Shown: positions 44,568 through 53,376 of the stretch, one piece after another
Position numbering within the stretch: the first letter of the stretch is position 1
Layout of the letters: the number at the start of each line of letters is the position of its first letter
DNA from: Pseudomonas migulae
Lineage (GTDB): Bacteria; Pseudomonadota; Gammaproteobacteria; Pseudomonadales; Pseudomonadaceae
Assembly: GCF_024169315.1 (NCBI RefSeq)
Contig: NZ_JALJWR010000001.1
Location: 5,320,501 to 5,384,500 of the forward strand
Direction of reading: 5' to 3'
Length of the DNA stretch: 64,000 bases
Position numbers and translations under genes: made by a program
The notes under the pieces: generated by a model
Database searches by the model: none
What the model saw: only the letters and a program-made list of their open reading frames with translations
Told to the model about the DNA's origin: nothing

Positions 44568-45346
44568 TGACTTACACCACCAATGAAATGATGACTGTCG
44601 CCGCTGCTCGCCGATTGAAGAACGGTTCGGTGTGCTTCGTCGGTATCGGCCTGCCGTCGAAAGCGGCCAACCTGGCGCGGCTGACTTCTTCGCCGGATGT
44701 AGTCCTGATCTACGAATCGGGTCCGATTGGTGCCAAGCCGAGCGTACTGCCACTGTCGATCGGTGACGGGGAGCTGGCGGAAACCGCTGACACCGTCGTT
44801 CCGACCGGTGAGATTTTTCGCTACTGGCTGCAGGGCGGGCGCATCGACGTCGGTTTCCTCGGCGCCGCGCAAGTCGACCGCTTCGGCAACATCAACACCA
44901 CCGTGGTCGGTGATTACCACGCCCCGAAAGTCCGTCTGCCGGGTGCCGGTGGAGCGCCGGAGATTGCTGGCTCGGCCAAAAGCGTTCTGATTATCCTCAA
45001 GCAATCGGCGCGCTCCTTCGTCGACAAACTCGACTTCATTACTTCGGTCGGCCATGGCGAGGGCGGTGATTCGCGCAAACGTCTGGGCCTGCCGGGCGCT
45101 GGTCCGGTCGGTATCATCACCGACCTGTGCATCATGGAACCGGAAGCAGGCACCCATGAATTCGTGGTCACCGCGCTGCACCCGGGCGTGACCCGCGAAC
45201 AAGTTGTCGCTGCCACCGGTTGGGCAATTCGCTTTGCTGACACCGTGGAAAACACTGCCGAGCCGACCGAAGTCGAACTGAAAGCGCTCAGGGATCTGGA
45301 AGCCCGCACCGCCGCCGCCCACGGCCAAGCACCCGGAGAAGCGTGA
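44567..45346 (+). CDS. pcaJ: 3-oxoadipate CoA-transferase subunit B
   Basis: 259 residues. The catalytic glutamate of family I CoA transferases is in [12 protein letters not shown] (the SENG-like motif of subunit B appears as YESG). [14 protein letters not shown] and [19 protein letters not shown] are typical. As with PcaI, the size is nearer to CatJ-type subunits. Translation is coupled to pcaI by a one-base overlap, and its TGA overlaps the pcaF ATG. Confidence 0.92.
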   Translation: MTYTTNEMMTVAAARRLKNGSVCFVGIGLPSKAANLARLTSSPDVVLIYESGPIGAKPSVLPLSIGDGELAETADTVVPTGEIFRYWLQGGRIDVGFLGAAQVDRFGNINTTVVGDYHAPKVRLPGAGGAPEIAGSAKSVLIILKQSARSFVDKLDFITSVGHGEGGDSRKRLGLPGAGPVGIITDLCIMEPEAGTHEFVVTALHPGVTREQVVAATGWAIRFADTVENTAEPTEVELKALRDLEARTAAAHGQAPGEA

Positions 45347-46548
45347 TGCGTGACGTTTATATCTGCGACGCGATTCGCACCCCCATCGGCCGTTTCGGCG
45401 GTGGCCTGTCGGCGGTTCGCGCCGACGACCTGGCCGCCGTGCCGATCAAGGCGTTGATGGAACGCAACCCGTCGGTGGACTGGAACGCGGTGGACGAGGT
45501 GTTCCTCGGCTGCGCCAACCAGGCCGGCGAAGACAACCGTAACGTGGCGCGCATGGCGCTGCTGTTGGCGGGCCTGCCGGAAACCATTCCGGGCGTGACC
45601 CTCAATCGCCTCTGTGCTTCGGGCATGGATGCCATCGGCACCGCGTTCCGCGCCATCGCCAGCGGCGAAATGGAGCTGGCGATTGCCGGCGGCGTCGAGT
45701 CGATGTCCCGCGCGCCGTTCGTGATGGGCAAGGCGGATGCGGCGTTCTCGCGCAACATGAAGCTGGAAGACACCACCATCGGCTGGCGCTTCATCAACCC
45801 GTTGATGAAAGCCCAATACGGTGTGGATGCGATGCCGCAGACCGCCGACAACGTGGCGGACGATTACGAAGTGTCCCGCGTGGATCAGGACGCTTTCGCC
45901 CTGCGCAGTCAGCAGCGGACAGCCGCCGCGCAGGCGGCAGGATTTTTCGCTGAAGAAATCGTTGAAGTGCGCATTGCCCACAAGAAAGGTGAAACCGTCG
46001 TCAGCCAGGACGAACATCCGCGCGCCGACACCAGCCTGGAAACCCTGGCCAAACTGAAACCGGTCAATGGTCCCGACAAAACCGTGACGGCCGGCAATGC
46101 GTCGGGCGTGAACGACGGTGCCGCAGCGCTGATCCTGGCCTCGGCCGAAGCGGTCAAAAAACACGGTCTGACCGCTCGCGCCAAAGTGTTGGGCATGGCA
46201 AGCGCCGGCGTTGCACCGCGGGTAATGGGCATCGGCCCGGTCCCGGCGGTGCGCAAACTGACCGAACGCCTGGGTCTGGCCGTCAGCGATTTTGACGTGA
46301 TCGAACTCAACGAAGCCTTCGCCAGCCAGGGCTTGGCCGTGCTGCGTGAACTGGGGCTGGCGGACGACGCGGCTCAGGTCAACCCGAACGGAGGTGCCAT
46401 TGCCTTGGGCCATCCGTTGGGCATGAGCGGTGCGCGTCTGGTGCTGACGGCGCTGCATCAGCTTGAAAAGTCTGGCGGCAAGAAAGGTCTGGCGACCATG
46501 TGTGTCGGCGTCGGCCAGGGTCTGGCCTTGGCAATCGAACGCGTCTGA
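45346..46548 (+). CDS. pcaF: Beta-ketoadipyl-CoA thiolase
   Basis: 400 residues from the ATG at 45346 (which shares one base with the pcaJ stop). Thiolytic cleavage of beta-ketoadipyl-CoA gives succinyl-CoA and acetyl-CoA. The nucleophile is C90 in [27 protein letters not shown] and the second cysteine in MCVGVGQG complete the active site. The start [18 protein letters not shown] is the typical PcaF/PaaJ opening. Coupled with pcaIJ, so CoA transfer and thiolysis are made together. Confidence 0.96.
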   Translation: MRDVYICDAIRTPIGRFGGGLSAVRADDLAAVPIKALMERNPSVDWNAVDEVFLGCANQAGEDNRNVARMALLLAGLPETIPGVTLNRLCASGMDAIGTAFRAIASGEMELAIAGGVESMSRAPFVMGKADAAFSRNMKLEDTTIGWRFINPLMKAQYGVDAMPQTADNVADDYEVSRVDQDAFALRSQQRTAAAQAAGFFAEEIVEVRIAHKKGETVVSQDEHPRADTSLETLAKLKPVNGPDKTVTAGNASGVNDGAAALILASAEAVKKHGLTARAKVLGMASAGVAPRVMGIGPVPAVRKLTERLGLAVSDFDVIELNEAFASQGLAVLRELGLADDAAQVNPNGGAIALGHPLGMSGARLVLTALHQLEKSGGKKGLATMCVGVGQGLALAIERV

Positions 46549-46585
46549 CGCGCAGCAGTAACAATAAGAACAGAGGAAAAGCGAA

Positions 46586-47290
46586 ATGACTGACAAGCCT
46601 GGTTATCGTCGCCCGCAGGAAGGCACCCAGCCGGACTACCTGCACCCGACTTACCAATCCACCAACCGTCGCTCGCCGTCCAAACCGTTGGTGTTTCTGC
46701 CCCATTCGTTGTCGGAAATTACCGGCCCGACGGTCGGCGCCGAGCGCGTCAGCGAGACGGACAACGACCTGACCGCCCAGCACACGGGCGAGCCATTGGG
46801 CGAACGCATCATCATTCACGGCCGCGTGCTGGATGAAAACGGTCTGCCGGTGCCGGGGATTCTGGTGGAGATCTGGCAGGCCAACGCCGCTGGCCGCTAC
46901 AACCATGCCCGCGACCTGCATGACGCGCCGCTGGACCCGAACTTCACCGGCACCGGCCGCACTGTGACCGACGCCGATGGCTGGTATCAATTCCAGACCA
47001 TCAAGCCCGGCGCCTACCCGTGGGGCAACCACCACAACGCCTGGCGCCCGGCGCACATTCATTTCTCGCTGTTCGGGCCGAGCATTCTGACGCGCCTGGT
47101 CACCCAGATGTATTTCCCGGGCGATCCGCTGCTGGCGTACGACCCGATCTACAACTGCGTACCCGATACCAGCGCCAAGGAACGCCTGATCGCCAGTTTC
47201 GACCTGGAAAAAACCATTCCTTCCTACGCCCTCGGTTATCGCTGGGACATCGTCTTGCGCGGCCGCGATGCCACGCCGATGGAGAAATAA
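46586..47290 (+). CDS. pcaH: Protocatechuate 3,4-dioxygenase beta subunit
   Basis: 234 residues. The iron-bearing subunit that performs intradiol cleavage of protocatechuate to 3-carboxy-cis,cis-muconate. The four Fe(III) ligands are recognisable: Y105 (AAGRYNH), Y144 (KPGAYPWG), H157 and H159 (RPAHIHF). The N-terminal arm PTYQSTNRRSPSKPL and GPTVGAE are usual for PcaH. AGAGGAAAAG lies upstream. It starts 37 bases after pcaF and ends one base before pcaG's ATG, so the two subunits are made from one message. Confidence 0.97.
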   Translation: MTDKPGYRRPQEGTQPDYLHPTYQSTNRRSPSKPLVFLPHSLSEITGPTVGAERVSETDNDLTAQHTGEPLGERIIIHGRVLDENGLPVPGILVEIWQANAAGRYNHARDLHDAPLDPNFTGTGRTVTDADGWYQFQTIKPGAYPWGNHHNAWRPAHIHFSLFGPSILTRLVTQMYFPGDPLLAYDPIYNCVPDTSAKERLIASFDLEKTIPSYALGYRWDIVLRGRDATPMEK

Positions 47291-47291
47291 G

Positions 47292-47858
47292 ATGACGCTG
47301 ACTGCGACCACGTCCCACACCGTCGGGCCGTACTACCACATCGGCCTGACCTGGCTGAACCGCGAAAACCTGACCGTCGAACAAACCCTGGGCGAGCGCG
47401 TGGCGATCACCGGGCAAGTCGTCGATGGCAACGGCGACGTCGTCAACGACGCGATGCTGGAAGTTTGGCAGGCCAACGCCGCGGGCAAGTACGACCACCC
47501 CGAGGACGATCAGGACAAACCACTGGACCCGAACTTCGAAGGGTTTGGCCGGATACCGGTAGATGCCGAAGGGCGCTTCCGGTTCACCACGATCAAGCCG
47601 GGCACGGTGGAAGGGCTGAAAGGCTCGACCCAGGCGCCGCACCTGGTGGTGCTGGTGTTTGCTCGCGGGTTGGTGAAGCATTTGCTGACGCGGATTTACT
47701 TTGAGGGCGAGCCGGCGAATGTCTCTGACCCCCTGCTGGAGTGCGTGCCGGCTGAGCGTCGCAGTACCTTGCTGGCGAAGCAGGATGCGAGCGGTGTTTA
47801 TCAGTGGAATGTGATCCTGCAGGGCACCGATGCCGAGACGGTGTTCTTTGACTATTGA
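47292..47858 (+). CDS. pcaG: Protocatechuate 3,4-dioxygenase alpha subunit
   Basis: 188 residues from the ATG at 47292, giving the usual start LTATTSHTVGPYYHIGLTWL. It pairs with PcaH in a (alpha-beta)n complex; the alpha chain has lost the metal site but keeps the same beta-sandwich. DAMLEVWQANAAGKYDHPED, FGRIPVDAEGRF and GSTQAPHLVVLVFARGL are typical. The beta-type His pair is replaced (APHLVV), as expected for alpha. A REP doublet follows. Confidence 0.96.
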   Translation: MTLTATTSHTVGPYYHIGLTWLNRENLTVEQTLGERVAITGQVVDGNGDVVNDAMLEVWQANAAGKYDHPEDDQDKPLDPNFEGFGRIPVDAEGRFRFTTIKPGTVEGLKGSTQAPHLVVLVFARGLVKHLLTRIYFEGEPANVSDPLLECVPAERRSTLLAKQDASGVYQWNVILQGTDAETVFFDY

Positions 47859-47874
47859 TTGAACGCCACAAACC

Positions 47875-47968
47875 CCTGTGGGAGCGGGCTTGCCCGCGAT
47901 AGCGTTGGGTCAGTCACCACTAATTCTGGATGTGACTCAGTGATCGCGGGCAAGCCCGCTCCCACAGG
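47875..47968. repeat. REP doublet 9 (GCGGGCTTGCCC type)
   Basis: Arms CCTGTGGGAGCGGGCTTGCC and GGGCAAGCCCGCTCCCACAG between pcaG and pcaT. An inner inverted repeat TGAGTCAC / GTCAGTCAC-like extends partial pairing of the loop. It separates the pcaHG transcript from pcaT without breaking the cluster. Confidence 0.92.
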
Positions 47969-48045
47969 TACAGCATCGCCAATTGTGGAACGGGACTGTT
48001 GCAAAGTGTGTCTAGACTGTCACAGTCCCCAAAGAGTGAAGAACA

Positions 48046-49350
48046 ATGACTACCCCAACCGCTATTCCAGCGCATTACACCGGCGAAGAGCGCAGCAAGC
48101 GCATCTTCGCGATTGTCGGCGCCTCGTCCGGCAACCTCGTCGAATGGTTCGACTTCTACGTCTACGCCTTTTGCGCGATCTACTTCGCGCCTGCATTTTT
48201 CCCGTCCGATAACCCGACCGTGCAACTGGTGAATACCGCGGGCGTGTTCGCCGCCGGGTTCCTGATGCGACCGATCGGCGGCTGGATTTTCGGCCGTGTC
48301 GCAGACAAGCACGGGCGCAAGAATTCGATGCTGATTTCGATTCTGATGATGTGCTTCGGCTCGTTGCTCATCGCCTGCCTGCCGACCTACAAGGACATCG
48401 GCGTCTGGGCCCCGATCATGCTGCTGTTCGCCCGTTTGCTCCAGGGCTTGTCGGTGGGCGGCGAATACGGCACCACCGCGACCTACATGAGCGAAGTTGC
48501 GCTCAAGGGCCAGCGCGGTTTCTTTGCCTCGTTCCAGTACGTGACGCTGATTGGCGGGCAACTGCTGGCGGTGTCGCTGGTGGTGGTCCTGCAACAGTTC
48601 CTCACCGAAGATGACCTGCGTGCCTACGGCTGGCGGATTCCGTTCGTGGTCGGTGCCGTCGCGGCCTTGATCTCGCTGTTCCTGCGCCGTTCGCTCAAGG
48701 AAACCACCAGCAAGGAAATGCGCGAGAACAAGGACGCCGGCAGCATCCGCGCCCTGTTTCGCGACCATAAAGCCGCGTTCATCACCGTGCTCGGTTACAC
48801 CGCCGGTGGCTCGCTGATTTTCTACACCTTCACCACGTACATGCAGAAATACCTGGTGAACACCGCCGGCATGCACGCCAAGACCGCCAGTTACATCATG
48901 ACCGGCGCGCTGTTCCTTTATATGTGCATGCAACCGCTGTTCGGCATGCTCGCCGACAAGATCGGCCGACGTAATTCGATGCTGTGGTTCGGTGCCTTGG
49001 GTACGTTGTTCACCGTGCCGATTCTGTTGAGCCTGAAAAGCGTCAGCAGTCCGTTCCTGGCGTTTGTGCTAATCACTGTGGCGCTGGCGATCGTCAGTTT
49101 CTACACCTCGATCAGCGGCCTGGTGAAAGCCGAAATGTTCCCGCCGGAAGTGCGCGCATTGGGCGTTGGCCTGGCGTACGCGGTGGCGAACGCGATCTTC
49201 GGCGGCTCGGCAGAATACGTGGCGCTGAGCCTCAAGGCCGTGGGCATGGAAAACTCCTTCTACTGGTACGTCACGGTGATGATGGCGGTGGCGTTCCTGT
49301 TCAGCCTGCGTCTGCCGAAACAGGCGAAATACCTGCATCACGACCTTTGA
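48046..49350 (+). CDS. pcaT: MFS dicarboxylate carrier PcaT (beta-ketoadipate uptake)
   Basis: 434 residues of the metabolite:H+ symporter (MHS) group that includes KgtP. The opening [23 protein letters not shown] has the EWFDF(Y) signature; motif A is [18 protein letters not shown] and its second-half copy [30 protein letters not shown] matches the MHS loop. Position in the pca cluster just before pcaB is that of pcaT in P. putida, which imports beta-ketoadipate and related dicarboxylates. Alternative: a general alpha-ketoglutarate permease, but context favours PcaT. Confidence 0.9.
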   Translation: MTTPTAIPAHYTGEERSKRIFAIVGASSGNLVEWFDFYVYAFCAIYFAPAFFPSDNPTVQLVNTAGVFAAGFLMRPIGGWIFGRVADKHGRKNSMLISILMMCFGSLLIACLPTYKDIGVWAPIMLLFARLLQGLSVGGEYGTTATYMSEVALKGQRGFFASFQYVTLIGGQLLAVSLVVVLQQFLTEDDLRAYGWRIPFVVGAVAALISLFLRRSLKETTSKEMRENKDAGSIRALFRDHKAAFITVLGYTAGGSLIFYTFTTYMQKYLVNTAGMHAKTASYIMTGALFLYMCMQPLFGMLADKIGRRNSMLWFGALGTLFTVPILLSLKSVSSPFLAFVLITVALAIVSFYTSISGLVKAEMFPPEVRALGVGLAYAVANAIFGGSAEYVALSLKAVGMENSFYWYVTVMMAVAFLFSLRLPKQAKYLHHDL

Positions 49351-49395
49351 TCCATCTGCGTGGGCCACACCGGCCCACGCTTTCAAGGACTGTTT

Positions 49396-50760
49396 ATGAA
49401 CCAGCGACCGGGCAATCAATTGTTCGATGCCTATTTCACTGCCCGCGATATGCGCGACGTGTTTTGCGATCAGGGCCGGGTTCAGGCCATGCTCGATTTC
49501 GAAGCGGCGCTGGCCCGGGCCGAGGCGAAGGTTGGCTTGATTCCGCAGACCGCTGTGGCGTCTATCGAAGCAGCCTGCCGGGCCAAGCATTTTGATTTCG
49601 CGGCCCTTGGCGAGGCGATTGCCTCGGCCGGCAATTCGGCGATTCCGCTGGTGAAAGCCTTGGGCAAACAGATCGCGGCCACCGATGCTGAAGCCGAGCG
49701 CTATGTGCACCTGGGCGCCACCAGCCAGGACGTGATGGACACAGGCCTGGTGCTGCAACTGCGCCGGGCGCTGGAACTGATCGAAAGCGATCTGGCGCAA
49801 CTGGGCGAAACGTTGGCGACCCAAGCGTTACGCTTCGTCGCCACGCCGCTGGCCGGACGCACCTGGTTGCAACACGCGACACCGGTCACCCTGGGCATGA
49901 AGATCGCCGGTTGGCTGGGGGCGGTCACGCGCAGCCGTCAACGCCTGCAAGAACTCAAACCGCGTCTGCTGGTGCTGCAATTCGGCGGCGCCTCCGGCAC
50001 CCTCGCGGCCCTCGGCTCACAGGCAATGCCGATCGCCGAAGCGCTGGCCGGGGAACTGCAACTGAGCTTGCCCGACCAGCCCTGGCACACCCAACGTGAT
50101 CGTCTGGTGGAGTTCGCTTCGGTGCTGGGCTTGATCGCCGGCAGCCTCGGCAAGCTTGGTCGTGACATCAGTCTGTTGATGCAGACCGAAGCGGGCGAAG
50201 TGTTCGAACCGTCGGCGCCGGGCAAGGGTGGCTCTTCGACCATGCCGCACAAACGCAACCCGGTGGGCGCTGCGGTGCTGATCGGCGCGGCTACGCGCGT
50301 GCCCGGTTTGCTCTCGACCCTGTTCAGCGCGATGCCGCAAGAACACGAGCGCAGTCTGGGCCTGTGGCACGCCGAATGGGAAACCCTGCCGGAGATTTGT
50401 TGCCTGGTGTCCGGCAGCCTCAAGCAAGCGCTGCTGGTGGCGGACGGATTGGAAGTGGATGCCGAGCGCATGGCCCGCAACCTCGACCTGACCCAAGGCC
50501 TGGTGCTGGCCGAAGCGGTGAGCATCGTTCTCGCCCAACGGGTCGGCCGCGACACCGCGCATCATCTGTTGGAGAACTGCTGCAAACGCGCCGTGGTCGA
50601 GCAACGGCATTTGCGCGCGGTCCTCGGTGACGAGCCGCAAGTGACTGCCGAACTCTCGGCTGCTGAACTCGATGATCTGCTGGACCCCGCCCATTATCTC
50701 GGTCAATCCCGTACGTGGGTCGAGCGAGCGGTGGCTGAACATTCTGCGTTGACTGCCTGA
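49396..50760 (+). CDS. pcaB: 3-carboxy-cis,cis-muconate cycloisomerase
   Basis: 454 residues from the ATG at 49396 behind CAAGGA; the frame to 49360 is unneeded. It lactonises 3-carboxymuconate to gamma-carboxymuconolactone. It is a fumarase/aspartase-fold enzyme, with HLGATSQDVMDTGLVLQLR, the GSSTMPHKRNP signature loop near residue 275, and ARAEAKVGLIP at the N terminus. It is 11 bases before pcaD. Confidence 0.96.
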   Translation: MNQRPGNQLFDAYFTARDMRDVFCDQGRVQAMLDFEAALARAEAKVGLIPQTAVASIEAACRAKHFDFAALGEAIASAGNSAIPLVKALGKQIAATDAEAERYVHLGATSQDVMDTGLVLQLRRALELIESDLAQLGETLATQALRFVATPLAGRTWLQHATPVTLGMKIAGWLGAVTRSRQRLQELKPRLLVLQFGGASGTLAALGSQAMPIAEALAGELQLSLPDQPWHTQRDRLVEFASVLGLIAGSLGKLGRDISLLMQTEAGEVFEPSAPGKGGSSTMPHKRNPVGAAVLIGAATRVPGLLSTLFSAMPQEHERSLGLWHAEWETLPEICCLVSGSLKQALLVADGLEVDAERMARNLDLTQGLVLAEAVSIVLAQRVGRDTAHHLLENCCKRAVVEQRHLRAVLGDEPQVTAELSAAELDDLLDPAHYLGQSRTWVERAVAEHSALTA

Positions 50761-50771
50761 AGGAGATTGCT

Positions 50772-51563
50772 GTGGCTTTCGTACAACTCGCCGAGGGCGA
50801 ATTGAATTACCAACTCGATGGACCGGACGATGCGCCAGTGTTGGTGCTGTCCAACTCGCTGGGCACCGACCTGCACATGTGGGACGCGCAGATGGCGGCG
50901 TTCACCGAGCATTTCCGCGTGCTGCGTTTCGACACTCGCGGGCACGGCAAATCGCTGGTCACGCCGGGGCCGTACACCATCGAGCAACTGGGCCGTGACG
51001 TGCTCGCGATGCTGGATGCGCTGCACATCGATAAAGCGCATTTCTGCGGCCTGTCGATGGGTGGCTTGATCGGCCAGTGGCTGGGCATCCATGCCGGTGA
51101 TCGATTGAACAAACTGGTGGTGTGCAACACCGCGGCGAAAATCGGCGATCCGTCGATCTGGAATCCACGCATCGAAACCGTGCTGCGTGACGGCGCGGCG
51201 GCCATGGTCGCGCTGCGCGATGCCTCGATCGCGCGCTGGTTCACCGCGGATTTTGCCGAAGCCAATCCTGCTGCGGCGAAGAAGATTACCGACATGCTCG
51301 CGGCGACTTCGCCAGAAGGTTATGCCGCCAATTGCGCCGCCGTGCGCGATGCCGATTTCCGTGATCGGCTGTCTTCGATCAAGGTGCCGTTGCTGGTGAT
51401 CGCCGGCACCGAAGACGCGGTCACGCCGCCGTCCGGTGGGCACTTCATCCAGGCACACGTGCCGGGCGCCGAGTACGCCGAGTTCTACGCCGCGCACCTG
51501 TCCAACGTTCAGGCCGGTGCTGAGTTCAGCGCGCGGGTGCTGGCGTTTCTGTTGGCTGAATAA
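50772..51563 (+). CDS. pcaD: 3-oxoadipate enol-lactonase
   Basis: 263 residues, GTG start at 50772 with AAGGAGAT upstream. An alpha/beta hydrolase that opens the enol-lactone to beta-ketoadipate. The nucleophile elbow is GLSMGG, with an oxyanion-hole NSLGTD and DTRGHGKS. The acid is in AGTEDAVTPP and the final histidine in AAHLSNVQAG (typical PcaD ending). It overlaps nothing, with pcaC 10 bases beyond. Together pcaB, D and C form a compact operon tail. Confidence 0.96.
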   Translation: MAFVQLAEGELNYQLDGPDDAPVLVLSNSLGTDLHMWDAQMAAFTEHFRVLRFDTRGHGKSLVTPGPYTIEQLGRDVLAMLDALHIDKAHFCGLSMGGLIGQWLGIHAGDRLNKLVVCNTAAKIGDPSIWNPRIETVLRDGAAAMVALRDASIARWFTADFAEANPAAAKKITDMLAATSPEGYAANCAAVRDADFRDRLSSIKVPLLVIAGTEDAVTPPSGGHFIQAHVPGAEYAEFYAAHLSNVQAGAEFSARVLAFLLAE

Positions 51564-51573
51564 GGGGATTGTT

Positions 51574-51966
51574 GTGGACGAGAAACAACGTTACGACGAG
51601 GGCCTGAACGTCCGCCGCGCAGTGCTCGGCGACGCCCACGTCGACCGCAGCCTGAACGCGCTGACCGAGTTCAACTCGGAGTTTCAGGAAATGATCACCC
51701 GTCACGCGTGGGGCGACATCTGGACCCGTCCGGGCCTGCCGCGCCATACCCGCAGCCTGATCACCCTCGCCATGCTGATCGGCATGAACCGCAATGAAGA
51801 ACTCAAGTTGCACCTGCGTGCCGCTGCCAACAACGGCGTGACTCGCGGCGAGATCAAGGAAGTGATCATGCAGAGCGCGATCTACTGCGGTATCCCGGCG
51901 GCGAATGCGACGTTCCATCTGGCGGAGTCGGTTTGGGATGAGTTGGGAACTGAGTCGCGGGAGTGA
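51574..51966 (+). CDS. pcaC: 4-carboxymuconolactone decarboxylase
   Basis: 130 residues from a GTG at 51574 with GGGGAT upstream; the open frame runs back into pcaD but VDEKQRYDEGLNVRRAVLG is the family start. It decarboxylates gamma-carboxymuconolactone to beta-ketoadipate enol-lactone. The AhpD/CMD fold signature is visible in WGDIWTRPGLPRHTRSLITLAMLIGMNR (key RHTRSLITLA) and EVIMQSAIYCGIPAAN. Last gene of the pca cluster, closed by a long REP hairpin. Confidence 0.95.
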   Translation: MDEKQRYDEGLNVRRAVLGDAHVDRSLNALTEFNSEFQEMITRHAWGDIWTRPGLPRHTRSLITLAMLIGMNRNEELKLHLRAAANNGVTRGEIKEVIMQSAIYCGIPAANATFHLAESVWDELGTESRE

Positions 51967-51995
51967 TCCTGGGGATTTGCGGTGCCTGGGCTGAC

Positions 51996-52090
51996 GCTTT
52001 CGCGGGCAAGCCACGCTCCCACAGGTCCGCGGTGAACACAAAACAGAGGTTCACCGCGGACCTGTGGGAGCGTGGCTTGCCCGCGATAGC
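51996..52090. repeat. REP doublet 10 with extended inner stem
   Basis: Outer arms CTTTCGCGGGCAAGCCACGC and GCGTGGCTTGCCCGCGATAG enclose a second perfect inverted pair, AGGTCCGCGGTGAAC and GTTCACCGCGGACCT, around a ~13-base loop. The total stem is about 40 pairs, the longest in the window, and both arms share the unusual CCACGC/GCGTGG variant. Confidence 0.93.
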
Positions 52091-52140
52091 GGTAGAGGGC
52101 TTGATACATCCTTTGGCTGGATAAACGATTTCGCGATCAA

Positions 52141-52959
52141 TCAAACCTTCGCAACGATGAAGATTCGCTTGAACGGAAACAGCGTGTGCCCATCCTCCTC
52201 CTGCGGGTAGTGCGCGTGGACCCGCATGATGAAGTGATAGATGAACCGCGCCAGTTCATCATCCTTCAACCCTTGCATCACCGTCCTCAAAGCCGACACC
52301 TTGATCCAGTCATACACCGGCGACTTGCCGTCAACGACTTGCAGCTGCTCGGTCTCCCAGATATCCAGCGAGCAGGTCAGGGGCGCGAGCAGATGGTAAT
52401 AATCGGCAAGTGACAACAGAGGACGTCTGGCCAAGGTCTCACGCAACTGCGGGGTGCCCAGCGGTGTGCCTCTGGCGCCACCATCATTGAGCGTGTCGAG
52501 CATCAACTGATACCACAACGCATCCCGCCAGTCGGGCATGTGCGCCGCCAGGCAGCCGCTGGGGTTCAGGTGCCTGAGCAGCCATGGCAGCAATTTTTCG
52601 TGATCGTCGATGAAGTGCAACACGGCGGCGGCGAACAACAGATCGAAGGGCTGCTCGGGTTGCCAGTTCTGTAGGTCACACTGTTTCCATAGCGCTTTGA
52701 TCGGTAGTTGGCGGGCCTGGTCCAGCATCTCTTTTGAGCTGTCGAGGCCGAGCAACTTTGCGCGAGGCCAACGTTTGGCCAGCAACTGTGTCGCAATGCC
52801 GGTGCCGCATCCCAGGTCGCAGATGCGCGCAGGCTTATGGAGGGCGACACGCTCGAGCAATTCGATGACCGGCCGTTGCCTGAGGCGGGAAAACTGCTGG
52901 TACGTCTTGGCGTCCCAGTCGTCGCAGGCCTTCCCTGGCGTTTCAAGTTTGACGCTCAT
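52141..52959 (-). CDS. tam: SAM-dependent methyltransferase, trans-aconitate methyltransferase-like
   Basis: 272 residues. Motif I of class I methyltransferases is RICDLGCGTGIATQLLAKRWP; post-motif I LLGLDSSKEML; motif II FDLLFAAAVLHFIDDHEKLLP. The opening WDAKTYQQFSRLRQRPVIELLERV and the C-terminal PFKRIFIVAKV resemble Tam, which methylates trans-aconitate. Tam identity is by general resemblance only, so the symbol is tentative. It is 20 bases from the DUF1641 gene in the same direction. Confidence 0.78.
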   Translation of the reverse strand: MSVKLETPGKACDDWDAKTYQQFSRLRQRPVIELLERVALHKPARICDLGCGTGIATQLLAKRWPRAKLLGLDSSKEMLDQARQLPIKALWKQCDLQNWQPEQPFDLLFAAAVLHFIDDHEKLLPWLLRHLNPSGCLAAHMPDWRDALWYQLMLDTLNDGGARGTPLGTPQLRETLARRPLLSLADYYHLLAPLTCSLDIWETEQLQVVDGKSPVYDWIKVSALRTVMQGLKDDELARFIYHFIMRVHAHYPQEEDGHTLFPFKRIFIVAKV

Positions 52960-52979
52960 GAGGTGGTCCTCTCTGGCGA

Positions 52980-53354
52980 TTACAGTTGTCTTCCGATGAC
53001 GTTCAGTGATTTCAGGACAACGGCCACGCCTTTGCGCGTGTCCGGGTCGTTCAGCAGTCTGACCAAGGCCATGACGCTCGGTGGTTTCGCGGCGGCGACT
53101 TCGGCGTGGGCCCGGCGCACGGCGTTGCTGATTGTCCAGGTGGCCGCGGTGGCGTTTTCGAACTGCAGCGCCAGTTTTTCCACCATGGCGGCGTCCAGCA
53201 GGTCGACCATGTCCGAGACCAGCGACAGCACGTCGACAATGTTGTCCAGTCGCCCGCTGTCGATCAGCGGCTGCAGTTTCGTCATCAACGCATTGAGCCC
53301 CGCCGAGCTGTCGGCCGTGCCGATGGTGAGGGTTTCATCTGACAGGTTTGTCAT
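52980..53354 (-). CDS. DUF1641 family protein
   Basis: 124 residues from the ATG at 53354, with GGAGGAAAAAAC upstream; the longer frame to 53597 lies inside the flavoprotein gene. The family block LDNIVDVLSLVSDMVDLLDAAMVEKL and the later LVRLLNDPDTRKGVAVVL are clear (key words DMVDLLD and DPDTRKGVA). DUF1641 proteins commonly sit beside sulfide:quinone-reductase-like or formate dehydrogenase genes, as here. Function unknown; a partner or regulator of the flavoprotein is inferred. Confidence 0.85.
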   Translation of the reverse strand: MTNLSDETLTIGTADSSAGLNALMTKLQPLIDSGRLDNIVDVLSLVSDMVDLLDAAMVEKLALQFENATAATWTISNAVRRAHAEVAAAKPPSVMALVRLLNDPDTRKGVAVVLKSLNVIGRQL

Positions 53355-53376
53355 TGTTTTTTCCTCCCTGAGCCCG

